Below, in pieces: positions 8,508 through 16,834 of a DNA stretch of 64,000 nt. This stretch comes from Kribbella sp. NBC_00382. GTDB taxonomy: Bacteria; Actinomycetota; Actinomycetes; Propionibacteriales; Kribbellaceae. The notes beneath the pieces were generated by a model. That model made no database searches and was not told where the DNA came from. It saw only the letters and a program-made list of their open reading frames with translations. Positions within the stretch are counted from its first letter, which is position 1, and every line of letters begins with the position of its first letter. The stretch lies in assembly GCF_036067295.1 (NCBI RefSeq), contig NZ_CP107954.1, positions 4,712,001-4,776,000 of the forward strand. The letters run 5' to 3'. Position numbers and translations under genes: made by a program.

Positions 8508-9246
8508 CTTCTGCCGGCGCCCGGCGGGCGACCGTGAACCAGACGATGGCCGCGCACAGGATGCCGGTGGCAACGAAGACGAACGAGCGAGGGTAGGAGT
8601 CGGTCCGCGCGCCGCCGCAGATCGCACCGATGGCGGCGAGCGCGAGGACGATCAGCGTCCGCGGCGTCGCCATCGGCTGGGCTTTCGGCAGCAGTCGGGT
8701 GGCGATGCCGTACCAGAAGCAGGCGACCAGAGTTGCGCCGATGGCGTCGCTCGGGCGGTGCCAGAGGAGAGCCACTACAGCCGCCCCGATGAGCGCCAGC
8801 CAGACAGTTCCTATGGTGGCGACGTACGGGCGGGCGCGTGGGGTTGCGACCAGGATCGCGCCGAGCACCAGGCCGGCGACGATGGCGACGTGGCCGCTGG
8901 GGAAGCTCGGCTCGATCTCCGAGATCGGTGCGCCGACGATGTCGGGCCGGGGCAGGATCGTGGTGTGCAGGAGCTCCGTACAGGCGATTGTCGCGACCGG
9001 TACGCCGACGCCCGCGACGGCGAGAATCCATTGCCGGCGGAGGAGGGTGACGAGCATGATCAGCGTCAGGCCGGCGACGATGGTGAGCTCTTCGAGCTTG
9101 AGCGGCGGCGGGCCGACGGAGTACACGATGCGGTAGATCCAGGCGGGATCGGCGTACCCGACGAGCAGGGAGTTCTCGGCGCGCTGGCCCCAGGGCGTGC
9201 AGATGGCGACGACGTAGAGCGCCACCAAGGCGATGATGGACTTCAT
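8461..9246 (-). CDS. PAP2-family membrane phosphatase
   Basis: 261 aa with about six to seven hydrophobic segments. Phosphatase motifs are visible: LPRPD, FPSGH and WHRPSD, matching the RP...PSGH...HxxxD pattern of type 2 phosphatidic acid phosphatases. Likely dephosphorylates a lipid phosphate or pyrophosphate at the membrane. Start chosen at the ATG overlapping the upstream stop (ATGA, 9243-9246); last gene of a PadR-led operon. Substrate unknown. Confidence 0.82.
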   Translation of the reverse strand: MKSIIALVALYVVAICTPWGQRAENSLLVGYADPAWIYRIVYSVGPPPLKLEELTIVAGLTLIMLVTLLRRQWILAVAGVGVPVATIACTELLHTTILPRPDIVGAPISEIEPSFPSGHVAIVAGLVLGAILVATPRARPYVATIGTVWLALIGAAVVALLWHRPSDAIGATLVACFWYGIATRLLPKAQPMATPRTLIVLALAAIGAICGGARTDSYPRSFVFVATGILCAAIVWFTVARRAPAEVTAARTSPADAARSH

Positions 9247-10184
9247 GTGAGCTTGTTGTTCCTTCTGGTGGCCAGGATCAGCGCAGGCAAGGTGACGGCC
9301 AGTGCCAGCAGGACGGTCGTGCTCGGTTGCGGACGGAAGCTCAGCATGGTCGGGTCGGTCAGGATCGCCCAGGTCCGGACGACCGCGAAGAAGGCCACCG
9401 GGATGGTCCAGCGATAGTCGCGGGTGACGATCGTCGCCCAGCCGGCGCCGACCACGAGCGCGACCTCGAGCAGGAACTGACCGCGCTGGAACCACGGGTT
9501 GTAGGAGGCGACCTGAAGACCGCCGGCGACGAACATCGCGAAGACCACCGGGATCAGCCAGCCGTACGACCGGCGCGGCACAGCCCTGCTCACCGCGAGC
9601 GCCATGGTTGCCAGTAGCAACACCAGCGGCAGGAAGACGTCGTTGTTCAGGATCGGAGCGCCGAGGCCGTAGTAGCTTCCGCCGACCACTCCTTGAACGC
9701 CGAAGATGGTGGATCCGCTGGGCGTGACGCTGGAGTAGATCATCGCGGCGACGGCCGGTACTGCGATCCAGGCCCGGCCGCGCAGCAACGCGACGAAGGC
9801 GATCAACGGGAGCAGGCCGTAGGGGAGCAGCCGGTCGTAGGCGGCTCCGCCGACCGACCAGGGGAGCCAGCCGTTGAAGTGGAAGTTGATCGCGTGCGGC
9901 GACGGGTCGATGTGCAGCGTCCAGTTCCAGACGTCTTGCAGATAAGGGGTCAGCGCGAGGAGAGCGAGCCAGAGGGCGGCCAGTTGGAGGCCGCTCCGCC
10001 ACCAGGAGCCGGACTCTGCCTCTTCGGTGATCCGGGCCTGGAGGCCGCCTCGCGCGAGAGTGATTGCCTCGTGCAACGGTGGCCACTCGCGACCGGGGTG
10101 GACCTCCTCCAGCGTGGCCAGCAGTTCGTTGCCGTGGGCATCGTGGTAGGACTTGGGATAGACGCGGAGCATCAGAGGATTCAC
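9243..10184 (-). CDS. Multi-pass membrane protein of unknown function following padR
   Basis: 313 aa. A short soluble N-terminus, LMLRVYPKSYHDAHGNELL, resembles the permease-prefix region found in many actinobacterial proteins encoded beside PadR regulators. About eight hydrophobic segments follow. No catalytic motif is recognisable. The GTG start overlaps the padR stop (GTGA, 10181-10184) and the stop overlaps the PAP2 start, so the three genes form one tightly coupled operon. Confidence 0.75.
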   Translation of the reverse strand: MNPLMLRVYPKSYHDAHGNELLATLEEVHPGREWPPLHEAITLARGGLQARITEEAESGSWWRSGLQLAALWLALLALTPYLQDVWNWTLHIDPSPHAINFHFNGWLPWSVGGAAYDRLLPYGLLPLIAFVALLRGRAWIAVPAVAAMIYSSVTPSGSTIFGVQGVVGGSYYGLGAPILNNDVFLPLVLLLATMALAVSRAVPRRSYGWLIPVVFAMFVAGGLQVASYNPWFQRGQFLLEVALVVGAGWATIVTRDYRWTIPVAFFAVVRTWAILTDPTMLSFRPQPSTTVLLALAVTLPALILATRRNNKLT

Positions 10185-10516
10185 GCTTGGGCCGTCCGTG
10201 GGGTGCGGTCGATGACGACGTGGGCCGCCTGCTGCATGCGCTGGGCTTCGCGTTGCAGGCTGGCGTTGCCTTCGTCGGTCAGGCGGTAGTACCGGCGGGC
10301 GCGGCCGTCGACGATTTCCTCGTGGTCGGCGGTCACCAGGCCGGCTCGCTCGAGCCGTTCGAGGGCGCCGTACAGGGTGCCGACGGCCAGTCGGAGCCGT
10401 CCGTCGGTGGCTTGTTCGGTGGCCTTGATGATGCCGTAGCCGTGCAGTGGACCGTCCAGAAGGGCGGCCAGCAAGAAGTACTGCGACTCGGTCAGCGTCG
10501 GGTGTTGGTTCCTCAC
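10181..10516 (-). CDS. PadR-family transcriptional regulator
   Basis: 111 aa winged-helix repressor. Typical features are LTESQYFLLAALLDGPLHGYGI, the recognition-helix region RLAVGTLYGALERLERAGLV and the wing RRYYRLTDEG, followed by a short dimerisation helix. First gene of the operon with the membrane protein and PAP2 phosphatase, which it probably represses along with itself. Upstream, the AT-rich stretch CGAGTATATATCGG (10521-10534) is a candidate promoter/operator. Confidence 0.9.
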   Translation of the reverse strand: MRNQHPTLTESQYFLLAALLDGPLHGYGIIKATEQATDGRLRLAVGTLYGALERLERAGLVTADHEEIVDGRARRYYRLTDEGNASLQREAQRMQQAAHVVIDRTPRTAQA

Positions 10517-10570
10517 ATCGCCGAGTATATATCGGCCTGCGAAGTATCGAGGCGGTGGGGTGGCTGGGCA

Positions 10571-10607
10571 TTGACGATGGGTTATCTGTTAGGTAACTTT
10601 CCTAACA
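10571..10607 (+). promoter_or_regulatory. Promoter with overlapping inverted-repeat operator
   Basis: TTGACG (10571-10576) and TAACTT (10594-10599), 17 bp apart, form a candidate -35/-10 pair. An inverted repeat, TGTTAGG-n7-CCTAACA (10587-10607), covers the -10, which is the geometry of repression. It sits 33 bp before the GTG of the secreted phosphoesterase gene. Regulator not identified. Confidence 0.55.
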
Positions 10608-10639
10608 ATTCTCCCGACCCGCCCCCAGGAGTTGGTCAC

Positions 10640-12238
10640 GTGTCCAGACGGATCCGAAATTCCGCAGTCTTGTTATCGCTAATGCTCGTAGTCGGCGTCA
10701 GCGTTGGCAACGCGACCGCGGGGACCACAGCGGATGTGCTGTTGTCCCGGCAGAAACCAGTCCTCACCTCCAGCAACGAAAGCTCCTCACTGACCGGTGA
10801 CAAGGCCGTCGACGGTGTCGCGACGACCCGCTGGGCCAGTGCCGAAGGAGTGGATCCGCAGTGGATCCGCGTCGATCTCGGGCAGCCGGCCTCGGTGACC
10901 CGGGTCAAGCTGACCTGGGAAGCCGCCTACGGCAAGGGATACCGGATCGAGGTCTCCGACGACGGCACCAACTTCACCACGATCAAGACGGTGACCAACG
11001 GCAACGGGGCGACCGACGACCTGACCGGCCTCACCGGCCACGGCCGGTTCGTCCGCCTGGTCGGTACTGCGCGGGGCACCGCCTACGGCTATTCGCTGTT
11101 CGAGCTGGAGGCCTACGGCACCAACGACTCCAGCGGCGACACCCAGGCCCCGACCGTACCGACGGGCTTGACGGCAACGGCTGTGACCGCGACGACCGCC
11201 AACCTGTCCTGGACGGCGTCGACGGACAACGTCAGCGTCAGCGGGTACGACGTACTGCGGAACGGTGTCGTGGTCACGACGGTCAGCGGCACGCAGTACA
11301 ACGATTCTGGGTTGACGGCCAACACGTCGTACCAGTACTCCGTCCGCGCGCGGGACCTGGCCGGCAACGTGTCGGCGGCGAGCGCCGCGATCACGGTCAA
11401 GACGGGCGCCGGTGGTACCGGGGCGTTCGTCCTCGCCGCGGCGGGTGACATCGCCGACCAGTGCACCGCGTCCTCGTCCGACTGCATCCACCCGAAGACC
11501 GCGAACCTGGTCGATCTGATCAAGCCGGCCAACGTGATCACGATGGGCGACAACCAGTACGACGACGCGCATCTGTCCGATTTCCAGAACTACTACGACA
11601 AGTCGTGGGGCCGGTTCAAGTCGATCACCAAGCCGATCCCCGGCAACCACGAGACGTATGACGACCCGGCGTACAACGGGTACGACAAGTACTTCGGGTC
11701 AGCGATCGCGAAGCCGCAGGGCAAGCGGTACTACAGCTGGGAGAAGGGTAACTGGCACTTCATCGCCCTCGACTCGAACGACTTCGTCAAGGAGTCCAAG
11801 ACAGCCGCCGAGCCGGCCCAGCTCACCTGGCTGAAGGCGGACCTGGCCGCCAATACCAAGGGGTGCATCGCGGCCTATTACCACCACCCGCGCTTCAGCT
11901 CCGGCGACCACGGTGACAACCCGGACGCCGCTCAGCTCTGGGATGTCCTGTACGGCGCGAAGGTCGACCTGGTGCTGAACGGCCATGACCACCACTACGA
12001 GCGTTTCCTGCCGCAGAACAAGTCCGGTCAGCCCGATCCGAACGGGCCGGTGGAGATCCTCGCCGGCACCGGCGGCAAGGAGCTGTACCCGCTGAAGACG
12101 TCGCACCCGGCGACGGCCAAGCTGCTCGAGACCTTCGGTGTGCTGAAGCTCTCGATGACCGACACCACCTTCCAGGGCCAGCTGATCGATCTCAACCAGC
12201 AGGTAGTGGACAGCAGCCCGACCTACACCTGCCACTGA
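10640..12238 (+). CDS. Secreted metallophosphoesterase with F5/8C and fibronectin III domains
   Basis: 532 aa. Signal peptide (about 1-30), F5/8 type C carbohydrate-binding-like domain (about 33-160), fibronectin type III domain (about 170-256), then a calcineurin-like phosphoesterase (about 265-520). Metal-site motifs are GDIADQC, MGDNQYDD, PGNHE, YYHHPRF and NGHDHHYER. Probably an exported alkaline or purple-acid-like phosphatase targeted to a glycan surface. The GTG start at 10640 has AGGAG at 10626-10630; an in-frame extension upstream is excluded by the signal peptide. First gene of an operon with an MFS transporter (12-bp gap) and a propeller protein. Confidence 0.88.
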   Translation: MSRRIRNSAVLLSLMLVVGVSVGNATAGTTADVLLSRQKPVLTSSNESSSLTGDKAVDGVATTRWASAEGVDPQWIRVDLGQPASVTRVKLTWEAAYGKGYRIEVSDDGTNFTTIKTVTNGNGATDDLTGLTGHGRFVRLVGTARGTAYGYSLFELEAYGTNDSSGDTQAPTVPTGLTATAVTATTANLSWTASTDNVSVSGYDVLRNGVVVTTVSGTQYNDSGLTANTSYQYSVRARDLAGNVSAASAAITVKTGAGGTGAFVLAAAGDIADQCTASSSDCIHPKTANLVDLIKPANVITMGDNQYDDAHLSDFQNYYDKSWGRFKSITKPIPGNHETYDDPAYNGYDKYFGSAIAKPQGKRYYSWEKGNWHFIALDSNDFVKESKTAAEPAQLTWLKADLAANTKGCIAAYYHHPRFSSGDHGDNPDAAQLWDVLYGAKVDLVLNGHDHHYERFLPQNKSGQPDPNGPVEILAGTGGKELYPLKTSHPATAKLLETFGVLKLSMTDTTFQGQLIDLNQQVVDSSPTYTCH

Positions 12239-12250
12239 CAGGCCGGGCTC

Positions 12251-13489
12251 ATGTATCTCGCCGAGACTCGCAGTAGCAGTCCTTCTGGCCGGACTGGCCG
12301 CGTGTGGCACAGGGTGCCGGCGAACGTGCTGGCGCTCGGCGTGGTCAGCCTGGTCACCGACATCTCCTCGGAGATGGTGACGGCGATCCTGCCGCTCTAC
12401 CTGGTGATCGGGCTCGGCCTGAACCCCTTGCAGTTCGGTCTGCTGGACGGGCTCTATGCCGGGGCGACCGCAGTACTGCGACTCGTCGGCGGGCACGTGG
12501 CCGATCGCTGGCGGCAGCTCAAAGCCGTCGCCGGCATCGGCTACGGACTGTCAGCGATCTGCAAGCTCGGGCTGCTGGCGGCCGGATCCTCGGTCGCGGC
12601 GATCGGGGGAGTGCTTGCGGTCGACCGGGCCGGGAAAGGCATCCGTACTGCGCCTCGCGACGCGCTGATCTCGTTGAGCACCGAGCCAGCGAAGTTGGGT
12701 CGTGCGTTTGGTGTTCATCGGGCGCTGGATACCTTTGGCGCGTTTCTCGGGCCGCTGGTGGCGGCTGGGGTGTTGTGGGCGAGTCTGGGTGACTTCAACG
12801 CAGTCTTCGTCGGCAGCTTCTGCATTGCTTGTTGTGGGGTGCTCCTGTTGGTGTTGCTGGTCAAGGATCATCCACGGCCGGGGCCGGCGATGGCTGTGCC
12901 TTTGCGGGGGATGCTGGGGTTGCTGAGCATCAAGGCCTTCCGGCGGTGTTGCGGGTGGGCGGCGATGCTCGGGCTGGTGACTATCACCGACTCCTTTGTC
13001 TACCTTGCGTTGCAGCGGCGGTGGGAGGTCAGTACTGCGCTCTTCCCGCTGCTGCCGATCGGTACGGCTGGGACCTTTCTACTGTTGGCTATTCCGCTTG
13101 GGCGGCTGGCTGATCGGGTTGGGCGGTGGAAGCTCTTCCTGGCTGGGCATGGGGCTCTGGTGCTCGCATTGCTGTTGCTGTGTGGGCCGGTGAAGAGTCC
13201 GTGGTTGGCAGTGGCGGCGTTGGGGTTGCATGGCGCCTTCTACGCGGCTACTGACGGAGTACTGCCTGCTGCGGCTGGGCCGTTGCTACCTGAGCACTTG
13301 CGGGCTAGTGGGTTGGCGCTGCTGCAGACGGGGCAGGCGCTGGCCCGGATGGTGTCGGCGGTGTTGGTAGGTCTGGTGTGGACGCTGTGGGATCTCCGGC
13401 CGGCCCTGCTGCTGACTACTGCGGCGCTGCTGGTGGTCACGATCGCTGCTGCCTTTGTCCGGCCTTGGTCTTGGAAGGAAGCGCGATGA
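12251..13489 (+). CDS. MFS transporter
   Basis: 412 aa with 12 predicted membrane segments. The TM1-2 region reads SLVTDISSEMV and is followed by the cytoplasmic GGHVADRWRQLK loop (motif A position). DRAGKGIRTAPRDALI is the loop typical of the YfkF/Bcr-like actinobacterial MFS group. Co-transcribed with the secreted phosphoesterase, which suggests uptake or export of something released by phosphatase action (inference). The stop overlaps the next start (ATGA, 13486-13489). Confidence 0.85.
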   Translation: MYLAETRSSSPSGRTGRVWHRVPANVLALGVVSLVTDISSEMVTAILPLYLVIGLGLNPLQFGLLDGLYAGATAVLRLVGGHVADRWRQLKAVAGIGYGLSAICKLGLLAAGSSVAAIGGVLAVDRAGKGIRTAPRDALISLSTEPAKLGRAFGVHRALDTFGAFLGPLVAAGVLWASLGDFNAVFVGSFCIACCGVLLLVLLVKDHPRPGPAMAVPLRGMLGLLSIKAFRRCCGWAAMLGLVTITDSFVYLALQRRWEVSTALFPLLPIGTAGTFLLLAIPLGRLADRVGRWKLFLAGHGALVLALLLLCGPVKSPWLAVAALGLHGAFYAATDGVLPAAAGPLLPEHLRASGLALLQTGQALARMVSAVLVGLVWTLWDLRPALLLTTAALLVVTIAAAFVRPWSWKEAR

Positions 13490-14463
13490 AGAAGATCCTC
13501 GCTGGTGTGTTCGGGATGCTGTTGCTGCTCGGGGCGGGGACGCTGTACGTGGTACAGGCGCGGGGTGGCGGTCCGGCGGTCAATGCGCGGCCGGTGGTGT
13601 CGGGGCAGGTTTTGATTGCTCCGGGCAACTTGTACTTCCGGAACCTTGCGTCGGGGCCCGATGAGGGGAAGCTGGCGGTGGTACCGGTTGGGGATCCGGC
13701 TGGTGCTCGGCGGGTTGGGGACTTGCATTGCGATCGGTTCGCAACGGCTCGGTCGACGAGCATCTGCTTGCGGTTGAAGCCCGGTTCGTTGCCGCCGCTC
13801 ACCGAGATGCTCGTGCTCGGTCCGGATCTGGCGGTCAAGCATCAGGAGACATTGCCTGGTACGCCGAGCCGCGCCCGTGTCTCGCCCGACGGGAACATCG
13901 TCAACTGGACCGTGTTCGTCACCGGCGACTCGTACTCCGCGACCGGCTTCTCCACTCGTACCGGCCTGTACGACCTGAAGGCCGGCCAGTTGGTGAAGAG
14001 CATCGAGGAGCTCCCGGTCTTCGTCGACGGCAAACGCTACTTCGCCTCCGACGTCAACTTCTGGGGTATCACCTTCGCTGCCGACGGCAACAAGTTCTAC
14101 GTGACGCTCGGCAGCAAGGGAAAGACCTACCTCATCCAAGCCGACTACCGCGAATACCGAGGCGACGCCATCGCCCAGAACGTCGAATGCCCTTCCCTGT
14201 CTCCCGACGGCCGCCGAATCGCCTACAAACAGAAGAACCCCGACGGCACTTGGCGCCTGGCGGTCCTGGACCTCACCACCCACCAGGTCACCCACCCCGC
14301 CGAGTCCCGCCCCCTTGACGACCAGCCCCTCTGGCGAGACGACAAGACTCTCCTCTACGCCCTCCATCACGACAACACCTCCGCCATCTGGTCCGTCCCT
14401 GCAACCGGGGCCGGCACTCCCACCCTCCTAATCCCCGACGCCGCCTCACCTGCGACCCGCTAG
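13486..14463 (+). CDS. Membrane-anchored or secreted TolB-like beta-propeller protein
   Basis: 325 aa. An N-terminal hydrophobic segment (about 4-25, MKKILAGVFGMLLLLGAGTL) acts as signal or anchor. Propeller-type repeats follow, with SPDG words (RVSPDGNIVNW, LSPDGRRIAYK) and blade ends such as LAVLDLTT, typical of TolB/WD40-like PD40 repeats. No catalytic residues. Translationally coupled to the MFS gene, so probably an extracytoplasmic sensing or scaffold partner of that operon. Confidence 0.75.
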   Translation: MKKILAGVFGMLLLLGAGTLYVVQARGGGPAVNARPVVSGQVLIAPGNLYFRNLASGPDEGKLAVVPVGDPAGARRVGDLHCDRFATARSTSICLRLKPGSLPPLTEMLVLGPDLAVKHQETLPGTPSRARVSPDGNIVNWTVFVTGDSYSATGFSTRTGLYDLKAGQLVKSIEELPVFVDGKRYFASDVNFWGITFAADGNKFYVTLGSKGKTYLIQADYREYRGDAIAQNVECPSLSPDGRRIAYKQKNPDGTWRLAVLDLTTHQVTHPAESRPLDDQPLWRDDKTLLYALHHDNTSAIWSVPATGAGTPTLLIPDAASPATR

Positions 14464-14550
14464 ATCGTCGCTACCTGAGGTAGGGCTGGTGTGGATGCGG
14501 GGCTGGTGTGGTGAGGATGACTGTGGTTCGCGGGCTCCCGCTGCGGGAGT

Positions 14551-14664
14551 GTCCTAGTCGAGTCAGCGCGCGTCAAGAGCGCTGCGCGTCCCTTCGGGAT
14601 CGAACGAGTTCGACTCTTGACCCGCACTGTCTCGACCAGGGAAGGACGCAGCTATCGGGATCCC
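14551..14664 (+). repeat. 114-bp structured repeat, copy A (inverted relative to copy B)
   Basis: Opens with GTCCTAGTCGAG and ends in CGCAGCTATCGGG. Its core (14568-14625) folds as a multi-arm cruciform. An outer stem of about 12 bp around TCAAGAG/CTCTTGA encloses a GCGC arm, a TCCC-TTC-GGGA arm and a TCGAAC-GA-GTTCGA arm. The reverse complement of 15332-15445 matches it base for base over the same 114-bp length with scattered, partly compensatory changes. No coding frame. Confidence 0.8.
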
Positions 14665-14700
14665 GCGGAGGGGTCTGAGCCCCAGGGTCCACTTGGCCAA

Positions 14701-14850
14701 GGCGGGCCGTGTTGCGGGGTGACGATGGCGAGGCGGCTCGTGCGGCGGGGTAGCGATGGCGAGGCGGGTCGTGTAGCGGGTGGCGATGGCGAGGCGGGTC
14801 GTGTTGCGGGGTTGCGGTGGCAAGGTTGGTCGGGTGGGGTGGTGGGCCGG
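14701..14850 (+). repeat. Tandem array of 30/31-bp units between the inverted repeats
   Basis: Four units begin at 14701, 14732, 14763 and 14793 (31, 31, 30 and 31 bp), each reading close to GGCGGGTCGTGTWGCGGGG followed by ...GATGGCGA. A decayed fifth unit follows from 14824. Because one unit is 30 bp, an open frame through the array would shift, arguing against a coding repeat. The remaining 14851-15331 is GC-rich and holds no gene I can support. Confidence 0.75.
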
Positions 14851-15331
14851 TTTGGGCGACTTTGTGCTTGACGTGAGCAGATCTGCGGCTGGGAAATGCT
14901 CGGGTGGTGCACAGGGTGCCTTAGGCAACTGGTTTGGGGTCGGGTTCGCTGCCGGGTCGGACGCCAGGGCATGCCTAACTCGGTGGGCAATCGCTTACCT
15001 CGGCGTGTCGGGGCCGTTTGCGGGGGTTGTGTATGCGGGGCGGTCCGCCGGTGCCCTTCGGTTGTGGTGCGACAGGTGTGTTGGTGGGGATGGTGCTGTC
15101 GTGGGGCGTCGGATCGGCGTGATTGGGCTGATCGGGGGTGGCTGGCGGGTTTTGGTGCCGCTGGCGTGATGCTTGACGCCAGCGACCCGAAAACCTGCCA
15201 GTGGCCGGCAAGCAAGGCCGCAACGACGGTGGTGCCCCACCCATCGGGGCTGGCTGTGCTCGTCGCGGGCCGCGACACGGGTCGGCCGGGCGTTGGTGGT
15301 GAATGTGTCATTTGTTGCCGGTCTTGTCAGC

Positions 15332-15445
15332 GGCTCCGGGATAGCTGCGTCTTTCCCTGGTCGTGGTGGTGGGTGTCAAGGGTCGAACTTGTTCGATCCC
15401 GAAGGGACGCGAAGCGCCCTTGATACCCACCGGCTCGACTAGGAC
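15332..15445 (-). repeat. 114-bp structured repeat, copy B
   Basis: Inverted counterpart of copy A, ending CTCGACTAGGAC at 15434-15445. Its core (15371-15428) has the same cruciform: outer stem GGGTGTCAAGGG/CCCTTGATACCC with one mismatch. The arms are TCGAAC-TT-GTTCGA, TCCC-GAA-GGGA and GCG-AA-GCGC-type. The loop and stem bases changed in step with copy A, so the fold is conserved better than the sequence. Confidence 0.8.
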
Positions 15446-15538
15446 ACTCAAGCAGCCCGGCGACGCGATCCAGAGTCCCTCACCGCACCAACCCCGAATC
15501 CACAGCACCCCAAGGCGTCCGCGCCTTAGGGTTTGTGG

Positions 15539-16081
15539 ATGGACGAGTTGCGGCTCCGCCCGCTCCGACCGGCCGACGGACCGGGGTTTGCTGCCTGGGG
15601 TTTGGATCGGCGGTTCTGTGAAGTGGCGGGGTGGCGGCTGGATCGGTCGCTGGCTGGGCATGAGGCGCATTGGCGGTGGGTGATTGCGGAGCCGAAGGCG
15701 GATCACCTGCGGCTGGCGGCCGTGCTCGGCGAGGAAGTGGTGGGGTACGTCGACTTCGCGGGGAGTGAGGTCGGGTGGCGGGAGCTCGGGTACGTCGTGG
15801 GGCCGTCGGCTCGGTGGGGGCGGGGGGTCGGAGGGGCCGTGGCGCGGGCCGGGGTCGAGTACGGGTTCGGCGTACTGGCTCTGCGGGAGATTCGGGCCGA
15901 GGCGTTGGATGCGAATGTTGCGTCGGTGCGGATTCTGCAGTCCCTCGGGATGACCGAGACCGGACGGGGTGAGGACGACTCGTTCCTTGGGGAGCCGAGC
16001 TTCTACCGCAGGTTCCGGCTCAGCAAGGCCTCCGCTGACGGCACCTATGCTCGTGTCCACAAGCTCGCAGGAGGAGTCTGA
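15539..16081 (+). CDS. GNAT-family N-acetyltransferase (RimJ/RimL type)
   Basis: 180 aa. It opens DELRLRPLRPADGPGF, has the strand-turn YVVGPSARWGRGVGGAVARA that supplies the acetyl-CoA pyrophosphate loop (R/QxxGxG/A), and continues LREIRAEALDANVASVRILQSLGM, characteristic of RimJ/RimL acetyltransferases acting on protein N-termini or small amines. Start taken at the ATG at 15539 rather than the TTG two codons upstream. Followed 6 bp later by a small unknown gene. Confidence 0.88.
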   Translation: MDELRLRPLRPADGPGFAAWGLDRRFCEVAGWRLDRSLAGHEAHWRWVIAEPKADHLRLAAVLGEEVVGYVDFAGSEVGWRELGYVVGPSARWGRGVGGAVARAGVEYGFGVLALREIRAEALDANVASVRILQSLGMTETGRGEDDSFLGEPSFYRRFRLSKASADGTYARVHKLAGGV

Positions 16082-16087
16082 GGACCG

Positions 16088-16321
16088 ATGAGCAGAAGCA
16101 AACCGGTCGACAACGTGGCCGCCCTGCCGATGACGCTGCGGCCGGGGTGGTGGTCGCAGTACGAGGAAGAACTCCGGATCCAGGCCACCGTCAGCGACCT
16201 GTACTTCGATCTCGCCGCCTGCCCGGACCGCGAAGAGTTCGCCGTGCTCCCGGCAACATTCTGGAGATTGAGAAGGAACCTCGGGGGGCTCCTGGCCTGT
16301 CTAGTAGGTGAAGGTGGTTGA
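16088..16321 (+). CDS. Small hypothetical protein
   Basis: 77 aa, MSRSKPVDNVAALPMTLRPG followed by an acidic helical stretch (EEELRIQATVSDLYFDLAAC) and a basic C-terminus. No family recognised. Supported by AGGAGTCTGAGGA just before the ATG and by its snug fit between the GNAT and sigma factor genes. Could encode a small accessory of either neighbour, but nothing shows this. Confidence 0.5.
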   Translation: MSRSKPVDNVAALPMTLRPGWWSQYEEELRIQATVSDLYFDLAACPDREEFAVLPATFWRLRRNLGGLLACLVGEGG

Positions 16322-16336
16322 GAGAGCGGGGGTGTT

Positions 16337-16834
16337 GTGGGCGGGGACGAGGACTTCAGCGACTACGTGGCGGCGCGTTGGGTGAGTCTGGTGCGGTCGG
16401 CTGTGTTGCTGGGGTGTTCGCCGGTCGAGGCTGAGGATCTGGTTCAGAGCACGCTCGAGCGGTGTCTGCTCAAGTGGGACAAGGTGCGGGTTGCCGAGGA
16501 CCGCAACGCCTATGTGCATCGGGTGCTGATCAATCAGTTCGTCTCGTCGCGGCGGCGCCGCTGGACCGGGGAACGGCCGGCGGCGGTACTCCCGGACGTG
16601 CCCGGTTCGGATCAGACCGAAGGAGTCGATGACACCGACGCGGTGATGCGGGCGCTCGACCGGCTGGGCAGAGAACAACGCACCGCGGTCGTACTGCGGT
16701 ACTACGCCCACCTGAGTGAGCAGCAGATGGCCTCGGTGCTCGGGGTCGCGGCCGGAACCGTGAAGAGCCGGCTGGCCCGCGCTCTGAAGACGCTGGCCGA
16801 AGACCCGAACCTGGCAGAACTGCGAGGAATCTGA
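16337..16834 (+). CDS. SigE-family ECF RNA polymerase sigma factor
   Basis: 165 aa. Sigma-2 region: DFSDYVAARWVSLVRSAVLL and AEDLVQSTLERCLLKWDKV. Sigma-4 region: LGREQRTAVVLRYYAHLSEQQMASVLGVAAGTVKSRLARAL with a clear helix-turn-helix. This is the SigE-like ECF41-independent family abundant in actinomycetes. GTG start at 16337; another GTG six bases upstream is possible. Its stop overlaps the start of the membrane partner, which is probably its anti-sigma factor. Confidence 0.93.
   Translation: MGGDEDFSDYVAARWVSLVRSAVLLGCSPVEAEDLVQSTLERCLLKWDKVRVAEDRNAYVHRVLINQFVSSRRRRWTGERPAAVLPDVPGSDQTEGVDDTDAVMRALDRLGREQRTAVVLRYYAHLSEQQMASVLGVAAGTVKSRLARALKTLAEDPNLAELRGI

Noticed and set aside
14652..15423. 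Long open frames on both strands between the 114-bp repeats
   Set aside because: Low-complexity Pro/Arg/Thr or Gly/Arg translations, frames crossing the repeats and tandem array, no ribosome-binding sites and no recognisable domain.
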